Source: Phyto melanocephala (lineage: Eukaryota > Arthropoda > Insecta > Diptera > Rhinophoridae). From it: a stretch of 64,000 nucleotides of DNA. The DNA lies in contig OW799237.1 in the NCBI GenBank assembly GCA_941918925.1, positions 6,615,201-6,679,200 on the forward strand, written 5' to 3'. The notes beneath the pieces are model-generated. The model was not told the DNA's origin. It worked only from the letters and a program-made list of their open reading frames with translations, and searched no databases. Below, piece by piece: positions 56,346 to 64,000 of this stretch; within the stretch, counting starts at the first letter, position 1; every line of letters starts with the position of its first letter. Both the position numbers and the translations under genes were made by a program.

Positions 56346-56999
56346 GTTTTTATATAGTTAAATAGTAAAATATTGAAAAAGATTTCAGGTTTTTTCGAAA
56401 TTACTACATGAAGCTTTAGGAAGAAATAAAAGTCGAAAAATTGTCATGATGCGGCATTATAACTAGTCAAATTATTAACAAATTTTACGTTTAAAAAAAT
56501 ACAAGTCAGTGTTTTGGCTTTATTTAGAAAAGAAAATTCACTTTGTTTGGGCATGGCACTGTCCTCTTATATTTCGCTTTAAGCTGTGTGAAGCGTCCTA
56601 CTGAATATACCTTTTGTTACAGACACTTTCGTATACCTTTTGTTACAGACACTGTACAAAAGATTTGTATATTGACTCCAACACTTGCAATCAATCAGCA
56701 TTTGCAGATTTGTAAAAATTGCTAAAAATAATTCCACAAGCCAGAAAAGTTAATAGATTTTAAAAAGTTAAATTTACGTCTCAGGACATACAAAAATTAC
56801 GCAGCTTCGCAGTATTGAACATATACAAAAAAATTGCAGAACTTTAACTAACAATAGTAAAATTAAAATTTTTAAACAGGGTGGACCAATCAAAACGCAC
56901 AATTTTAATTGTAAATAAAACGAAAAAGTTCAGAAAATTATCTTAATATTTTTTACTGTGATAAAAGGATCTATGATAATTATGGGTGAATCAAAATAT
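56346..56999. other. AT-rich non-coding DNA
   Basis: A 20-bp direct repeat CTTTCGTATACC/TACCTTTTGTTACAGACAC near 56600-56655 is the only structure noted. Confidence 0.45.
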
Positions 57000-57610
57000 C
57001 GGCCAAATGGGAAGGCTTCGTTGGCATACTTCTACCCAATGGAAAATATTTTCACAGACACTGAGTTCCAATTGATGTTTAATGTCGTTAATTTAACAAA
57101 ACATCTCATAGATTAGTTCTTGAATTATTCTTGGCTTATTGACGTACATTTTTTCCTTTAAATATCCTCAAAGAAAGACGTCCAACTGTGTCAAATCACT
57201 TGATCGTGTTGGCGAATTAACAACGCCACAACGTGAGATAACACGTTGAATTTCTAGCGCAACGGAGCCATTGCTTTTTTGGCTGTGTAGCAACTGGCAC
57301 CATCCTGGTGGAACCACACATCGTCGAGGTCCATATCTTCAATTTCTGGCTCTGAGCAACATCGTTTTTAAAAAGGTACGGACCAATGATTCCACCAGCC
57401 TATAAAGCACACCAAACAGTGAGTTCTTCTGGATGTAACCGTGTCTCAACATATACTTGAGTATTATTATTTCTCCAAATATGGCAGTTTTGTTTATTGA
57501 CGTATCCATTCAAACAAAAGTAAGCTTCTTTGCTAAACAAAATTCGCTTCTGAAAATTGGGATCAGCTGAACCATGAGCTTCAAATAAATTTGCACAATT
57601 TGGAAGCGGT
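57000..57610 (-). pseudogene. Decayed mariner-type transposase, minus strand
   Basis: Reading down from about 57565: KRILFSKEAYFCLNGYVNKQ then NCHIWRNNN, LHPEELTVWCAL, a stop, AGGIIGPYLFKND, QDGASCYTAKKAMAPLR (second Asp) and SSDLTQLDVFL (third Asp) with GYLK. The first catalytic Asp of the SDEAHF block is replaced by Lys. Stops interrupt the frame. Domain order matches the DD41D copies, although I count only about 39 positions between the second and third Asp, so a small deletion is likely. Confidence 0.75.
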
Positions 57611-57692
57611 GTTCAGGCATTAGCATATTCATGTTGAAATTCCAAACCAAACTAAACATAAATCACTTGATAGCTGGCAAAGTGGCTGCCAT

Positions 57693-57879
57693 CATGGTGT
57701 AATTACATAAGGTGATAGCGTAAAGGAGAGCAATTTTTGTCTCTCTTTTTTTATATATGGAGTTTGACAATTTCCGGAGTTGAAATCATTTTTTAAATAT
57801 GTATGTAGTTTGACATACTCCAGAACACAAAAAAATAATCAGCTGGGCTGGCACCGCCACCTTGTTTAATTACACCATG
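57693..57879 (-). mobile_element. P-element-like MITE, copy B, exact 8-bp duplication
   Basis: The ends are CATGGTGTAATTACATAAGG then TGATAGCG on the left and, in reverse complement, CATGGTGTAATTAAACAAGG then TGGCGGTGCC on the right. Exact duplications GCTGCCAT flank it (57685-57692, 57880-57887). The whole body is the reverse complement of copy A at 54096-54277 with few changes. Confidence 0.9.
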
Positions 57880-57913
57880 GCTGCCATTTAAAACAGTGCT
57901 GCCAACTAAAAAT

Positions 57914-58165
57914 ACCCTGCATATATATAAGTTTGTCACTCGTTTTGCAATTCAACAATACTCATTTGCGACCCTATAAAGTATGTATTATCTGAATCCC
58001 TATGCATAGAGGAATTTATTTAGCTAAGTCCGTCTGTCCGTCTTTCCATGTGTTTGTATTAATTTATCACATAGGCTTTCGAGAATTTTGGTGATCAGTT
58101 GTAGAGACACATTACGAGCTGAGATATGAGCGAAAGCAGACCCAAACCGATACAAAGCAAGATTT
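57914..58165 (+). repeat. Dispersed repeat family A, partial copy
   Basis: TACCCTGCATATATATAAGT then TTGTCACTCGTTTTGCAATT, GACCCTATAAAGTATGTATT and AGTCCGTCTGTCCGTC appear in the order seen at 1939 and 51533. Confidence 0.65.
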
Positions 58166-60055
58166 TGCAGCTCCTATTAAACTTCTTCAAACTATTGTTA
58201 TGTTAATATAAAATATGATCCGTTGGTCATTTAGAGAAAATCTTGGCTTAAATTGTTGGAAAAAAAATGTCAATTGACATAGCTAAAATAACAATAAAAG
58301 CTAGTGGTCGATATTACATACTTATGTTTATATGAACAGAATGGCACAAACTGTGTTAAGGGTAGATATGATTTGGCACAGCCGAAGAAAGTGCTCTCAC
58401 TTGTCTTATTTAAGATTTGGTGTTCACAGATTGTTAGATTTGCTTTGGGAAAGAAACTCAAATCGAATTAAATGAATATATAAAACTATTAGAAAAAGTT
58501 ATATTTTTAGCTAAAAATCATTAACAACTAGATTACGGTCGAAGGACTCGAACGCAGTATATATTACTTGAAGTAATAATTATCCAAAATTTGTGGATTT
58601 TATGAAGATAAAGAGTCTAGGGTTAAAACATTTGATCTTAAAATGTTTTATTTCTTTTTTTAGGTTTTGATTATTGTGTAGTCAAATATTCTGTGACTTG
58701 CTCAGTAGTTTAATTTATTTTCTTTTATTATTTTTTTTTTTTTTGTAAAAAATATGCATAAAAATATTTTGTTTCTTTATTATTTTATTTTTATATGAAA
58801 AACAAACTGAATTGATTTTTTTAAACTTGCACAATTTTATGCAAATTAGTCAATCAGTTGACTCTGGATCAAAACAAAAAGTTGTGCATATATTTAGGCA
58901 ATTTGTAAAATACACTTTTCGGTTGCCATTTTGAAGATTATAAATTGTTTATATTCAACTCTATGAAGATACAATCTTTATAAAAACTAATTTTTTTTGT
59001 TTTAGTTTAAGATCTTTATTCGTTTTTTCCCCCCATCTAATTTTTAAAATCTGCAAATATGCAGAATAAATTTAACCAAAAAAATGTTTACAGCATTTTG
59101 CACTACTTCAGGTTAAATTTATGCAAATATTCATTTTGTATATTTTTGTAGCTGAGCACTGAACGATTTATTTAGTTAAAGCTAATGAATTTATATTTAT
59201 TGTTTTATTATATTTTTTTTTTTTTGTTTCACTTCAACAAAATCCACATAATTTTAGACATTTTCATTAAAAATTTGCCACAAAAAAATGGCTTTTTTAA
59301 ACCTGTTGTTGTCTTTATTTCAGGCAATTTCACATCAAAAAAAAATCTATTTTCCACCACATATATTCAGCCACAAATAGCGAACAAATAACATGAGCCT
59401 ACTTTAGGGCTTGATTTTCAATTAGTGGGTTGAACCTCAGTCAGTTGTTATTGACATATATTTGAACTAATTTTTCCTGCTCATTCGTGCAATAGGCACA
59501 AGCAATTTGTGTTTTCTTTTCATTTTTCAATTTTAAATTCAATTCATATGTGTTGCACAACTGCTACAAAATAAAAAATTTATGATTTTATGCTATAACT
59601 CGTAGAATATATTTTTTGTCTTCCCTTTCTTAAAATTTACAAAGACTCTTGTTATACACATGTCATATTTATGACACAACAATATTATTTTCGTTTTGTT
59701 TTCACATACAAACTTTTGCTACATGTAAGATTTGTGGATATTTATTTTACTTCCTGCCAAAAAGGCTGAGTTGTAAAAGTTTGTTATTCCTTGCTGCCTG
59801 TTAGATTTGTAGTCGTTAATACATTTTTTTTGTGCTCATTGTTTTTGAGTTGTTGCAGCACAATGGCTGAAATATCTTCAATATTTTTCTTTTAAGAGCA
59901 TATACAGATCGGATCAAGAAGAGAGCACATGACTATGTCTTTAGTTTGGTTGGGCAATTTATCATTGATATATATACTTCACAGCAAGGATCGAAAATTA
60001 TTAAAATTTATTTTGAAAATCATGGGGAATCAGATATTAAAATAGTTGTGTCAAT
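58166..60055. other. AT-rich non-coding DNA
   Basis: No supported gene or repeat. Frames at 58270-58461 and 59185-59391 are compositional. Confidence 0.5.
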
Positions 60056-60059
60056 AAAC

Positions 60060-60525
60060 ATAATTCCTGCATTTTGAGCGATGACAATCCTCAAGCCAAT
60101 TTTGGTACACCATTACATTTAGAAAAACTTATTGTTTGTTATGTTTAAAGGACCAATGGAATCTTTGGTCTATATGTATTCACAAATTATGATGTTCATA
60201 ATTTTACAGTCAACGGTGAGTGTTCTTGCCTTAATTGGTTGACATTAATATTGCAGATATGTGATTCCAGCAGAATGGCGCCACACATCAAACAGCTTGC
60301 AATAAAATCAATTTACTGAGAAAAACATTTGACGAACAAAAAATTTTCAGAATTGCAGATGTCAGGTTTCCTTTCCATTGATGTGATTTAATGGCAATAA
60401 ATTATTTTCTCCGGTTGCAGATATAATTCCAGTTCTATGCATATAAACCAGAAGCATTCGAGTACTTGGAAGGGAAAATTAATCGCATTTTTATTGAAAC
60501 AGGTTTACTGCAAAATTAACATCCA
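60060..60525 (+). pseudogene. Strongly decayed mariner-type transposase
   Basis: Mixed-frame fragments in order: LHLEKLIVCYV, HNFTVNGECS, QQNGATHQTACNKINLLRKT (second Asp changed to Asn), then CDLMAINYFLRLQI (third Asp changed to Asn) and YAYKPEAFEYLEGKINRIFI. The order and spacing match the DD41D copies, but both visible catalytic Asp residues are lost. Confidence 0.6.
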
Positions 60526-60949
60526 GTTACCTTCACTCTAGCCATAGCAACCTCTTGTCCGAAATCATATTTAAATTGTCTAGTTAATAAAAACAAAAAC
60601 GATTTTCTCTGTTTTATTTTTATTTAAAGTTCTTCGCTGGATACTGTTTTTGGGTAAAGGGAATGCCAGTAATAAGCCTAATTCGGCTGGGTGAGTCAGG
60701 GTTGTAGTACAATAATAATTAATATCAATCACACTTACATCTTGCAAAAAATTGTTCTTTAGGATTATATTCACTTTCAAAAAAATGTGACAGACTATAT
60801 GGTCACAGAGAACAGTTATGATAAGACATCCACACCTATAATTTCTAGAAGGGATTCTTGATTTGGATCCCACGAACTGTATAAGAGCGTGCAGTTTTAC
60901 TAGTGGATCTTAGATGGATATAGTCACTGTAAATGTATCTATATAATGG

Positions 60950-61265
60950 AAGAGAACGCTAGGAGGCCTTACAGATCTTCAATCTGGCCACCTATATGGC
61001 AACAGACCTCATAATGGAACATGGAAGGAAGGCAGTGAGGTTACTCTTTATGTAGATAGTCAGGTGGCTCTCAATGCCTTCAAAAGGACTGGTTAGGAAC
61101 TATTGCTGGAATAATGCGCTTTTCCAACGTTTGAATGTGTTGAGTTCTAGGCCATTGTTGATATCGCCAACGAAATTACCAATGAACTTACATGCGAGAG
61201 GGACTTTACTCTCACCCTATTGTCCCTTCCACTCTCATCAACAAACCCAATAGTACATTAAAATT
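60950..61265 (+). pseudogene. LINE RNase H fragment
   Basis: EVTLYVDSQVALNAFKRTG near 61035-61100 contains the DSQ.AL block of LINE RNase H domains. VDIANEITNEL near 61155 fits the usual DxLAxxG-type block only loosely. Stops interrupt the frame, and no RT is adjacent. Confidence 0.55.
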
Positions 61266-61424
61266 ATTATTTTAGTTCCCTCTGGCAGAATCATTTGTTG
61301 GAATATTTTTATTTTAAAAACATTTCTATTTAGCTGCACAGCGTTAATTTAATTTAAAAAATTTAACTGTAATCAAATAAAAATTTAATTATTTCAAAAG
61401 AAGACAAACCTTTGATTAAACCTG

Positions 61425-61552
61425 AGGCCAAATTACGGCATTCGAACGTGTCGAAATTTTAAAATTCTTATTAGAATCTCTATACCTAAAGCACAGCGAA
61501 CTCGATCGTTCGAGTAAAATTTGAATCGATATCGAATGCCGTAATTTGGCCC
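61425..61552. mobile_element. MITE, 128 bp, CTG target duplication, copy 2
   Basis: The ends AGGCCAAATTACGGCATTCG and (reverse complement of the right) GGGCCAAATTACGGCATTCG match, and CTG flanks both sides (61422-61424, 61553-61555). It is roughly 90 percent like 38428-38556 by eye, with CTTATTAGAATCTC and TACCTAAAGCACAGCGAACT unchanged. Confidence 0.8.
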
Positions 61553-61679
61553 CTGGGCCTAAAATGCAATCGAAATGATAGTCGAATATGTGAGTAACAC
61601 TTAATTAAATGGTGGAAAATCTATGTAAATCTGCTGTAGGTAGTCCATGTATGTGTTGAAGGAAAATTGAAACCAACCA

Positions 61680-62125
61680 CTATTTTAGGTCCCTTTGTGA
61701 ACCCCTTCACTTACCAGTGAGCTTATGCCTACCAAGCGGCATCCCATTCTTAACTGAAGCCCACGCCATTACGGGCTTTTTCTCTAGACTAGAAAACTGT
61801 TTCACCTTGCCGACAATCTTAATTGCACAGTTCTTTCTAATTGTCAGTATCTTCGTTAGTCACCCATAGCATTTACGCCTAATATATGAGTACCTGTTAT
61901 TCTTAGTGTATCATGCTCTGAGTCACATTGACCTCTTTAAGTATGAGGTCTAAGATTCTCCTATACCCCATCAAAAAAAATATTTGTATTAATTTCTATG
62001 CCCTCATTCATCCGCTATGAGCTAGCAATGCCGCCGCTCGACCATCATCACAAAAGTTATGCGCCTTAAGAGATTTTGATATCTTTCTTTAAATTTTAGG
62101 TCCAGGATTTCTCAATGCCCCATCA
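61680..62125 (+). repeat. Dispersed repeat family D, GC-richer
   Basis: CATGCTCTGAGTCACATTGA then GTATGAGGTCTAAGATTCTC and CTATACCCCAT matches 32550-32640. A further trace TTTTAGGTCCAGGATTTCTC then AATGCCCCATCAG lies at 62094. There is no intact frame. Confidence 0.5.
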
Positions 62126-64000
62126 GTATGTAGTTTGGATTACTGTTTACAATTATATTTCACCACATCTGTTGGTTTCAATTTCATAACCGTTTGTAGT
62201 ACATAAATAGCCCTAAATAAATTGTCTACATTTCTAACACAATTCTAAATGTTTGTTAAAATGTAAATATGTATGTGTGTATGTGTGTGGGTTTATTCAC
62301 TTTCCTGCGTGTGTATGTGCATACATTAAAGTCAATGCAAATGAACATGTAATTTATGTTTATTTATATGCTTTTCTTTATGCATGAGTATTTGCCCATT
62401 AGACATGCATATCGTTTCTACACTTTTTCTATTTGTTTTGCTTTTATTTTTCTCTTCTTCTCACATTTCCATTACCCTGTCTCTTAACATGGCCAAAGTT
62501 AAATTGACGTATAATTGTGCTCTGGTGTACTATAAAACGGAAATTATTTGGCTTCACTGGCTAGTGATGCGCATACATGAGCGTAAGTCAGTTACTAAGT
62601 AATGAGTACGTATGATTTTTCCCAGCATTTATTTGTAACATAGTTTTTTTCTGTTCTACATTTCTTTTCCTGTGTCTCTTTACAATTTCATTTTTCTGTT
62701 TTGAAAAGTTGTTCTTATTGTTTGCTTTTGTTTGCAGAATGTTGTGACTAAATAGAGTTGTTAAAGCTCTAATTGCACTTTTTTTTTAGCAAACTTTTCT
62801 TTTTGTAGTTTTTGTTGTGCATGTTGTTGATGTTGCTAATATTAAACTAATGCTTTTGTATTAGCTTTCGTTGTTCATATGGCTGTATTGATAGTGCTGC
62901 TGTTGCCAGTTGCACATCACTGGTGATTGTTTGTTGCTGATGATGCGACAAATGAGTGGCACTGTCAGCTGATGATGACTACAATGACCACAGTCATTTA
63001 TTCAACAATTTTTTTTTTATATTTTTATGTGTGTTATGCAGTTGTGTGTGATTTAGTTGAACTAAAAAACATTTTACTACATATAAATAGAGAGCCTACT
63101 TTTTAGAAAGAAAAAAAAATTATTTAAAAAAACTTCTTAAATTCTCCAAATAATATTTTAAAACAATTCCTCAATATAGTTTTTTTTTTATAAAAAATTG
63201 TCCCACTTTTTACTCCACCCTTTTACCCAATGCCTTTACTCTTAGCTAAACTTAATATAACAACAACTACTACTAAAACTTCTACTACTACATTCGCATT
63301 AACAATAATAGAAAATGATTATAATCATGATGTGATACTGACAGCAATACAACTACAGCAGCAGGAACAGCAACAACAATGACATAAACTAGAATTCTAA
63401 AAAAAACACAAATGGAATCAAATGTAAAATTCATGGTGTTGAAAATTTAATAAATTGAAAATTATAAAAACTAAAATGCAAGCAGTTGTTAGCGAAATAT
63501 TTTTTTTTTATTTGTCACATGAAATTGTGGCCAACTTTTAATGGATGGCACTCATTGTATTACATATTTAGGTCGAATGTTTTGTTTCAAATTAAATACA
63601 TTATTTAAGTAAAACACGAGAAATGTTTTTAATTTAATTTAATAAAACTGATTTTATAAATTTCGTTATTTTAGCTTAAAGTACATTGTCATGGTCATTA
63701 TTATTATTTTGCATTATGTCTTAAATTAATTACTAAAAAAAATGTGACTTGTTAAAGATTTAATTTTTTTTGCCCTTAAAATGCATTTTTTACATAATGT
63801 CAATAATCGAAAATTTTACAAAATTCATAAAAATTTCCCCAAAAAAATTCCCTGGTCTAGTACGGATTTTTTTCATTATTTACATAATGCCAATAATAGA
63901 AAATTTTTCAAATTAATAAAAATATCTAAAATATATAAATATATAAAATTATTTTTATTGTTTACACATTCTTTACATTTTTTCTATTATTTACCCCTAA
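62126..64000. other. AT-rich non-coding DNA
   Basis: It contains GTATGTGTGT repeats near 62270-62320, GTTGTTGATGTTGC-type triplets near 62810-62960 and CTACTACTAC triplets near 63270-63300. No gene or element end was recognised. Confidence 0.5.

Noticed and set aside
1..64000. CRISPR arrays, operons, bacterial promoters or terminators, LTR retrotransposons, endogenous viral genes
   Set aside because: No regularly spaced repeats, no gag/pol/integrase or env-like blocks and no LTR pairs were seen. The TE composition is that of an insect nuclear genome.

Overview
The window looks like gene-poor, AT-rich nuclear DNA of an insect, most likely a higher fly. That placement is inference: it rests on the mix of mariner/Tc1 relics, P-element-like and hAT-like miniature elements and LINE relics, plus very AT-rich unique DNA. 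I found no intact host gene, no host exon I can name, no rRNA or true tRNA gene, no CRISPR array and no LTR retrotransposon. Nearly everything that can be recognised is transposable-element (TE) sequence, mostly decayed and often nested.

Layout. 1-9 kb: AT-rich DNA, a Tc1-like relic (2.4-2.8 kb), a mariner relic with recognisable terminal repeats (4.2-5.8 kb), a TTA-flanked MITE (5.8-6.1 kb), and a DD34D mariner relic split by a much younger DD41D element with 185-bp inverted arms (6.33-7.26 kb). 9-14.4 kb: a mariner 5' end, a LINE reverse-transcriptase pseudogene (11.6-12.9 kb), a degenerate TAGACTA tract and a tRNA-derived SINE. 15.4-21.2 kb: a TAA-flanked 770-bp element, a 1-kb dispersed repeat, two TA-type MITEs, a tandem GGGCGTGGC repeat and two further copies (one of them one-ended) of the TTA MITE. 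22.9-23.8 kb: an internally deleted DD41D element. 24-36 kb: mostly repeats of three dispersed families and AT-rich DNA, then a mariner pseudogene at 35.6 kb.

37-43 kb: the richest nested region. A LINE 3' end with a 12-bp target duplication sits in a MITE inside another MITE (37.1-37.9 kb). A CTG-flanked MITE lies at 38.4 kb. One hAT-like element sits inside another, each with an exact 8-bp duplication (39.9-41.1 kb). 42-49.5 kb: LINE RT and RNase H relics on both strands, two more transposase relics and the second SINE copy. 51.5-58.2 kb: DD41D-type relics and a cluster of P-element-like MITEs, two with exact 8-bp duplications and 5'-CATG ends. 60-62.1 kb: transposase and RNase H relics and the second CTG MITE. 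62.1-64 kb: AT-rich DNA with no recognised feature.

The functional content is TE biology. The transposases are nearly all broken, and the miniature elements look like passengers that were mobilised by P, hAT, PIF/Harbinger or mariner transposases encoded elsewhere.
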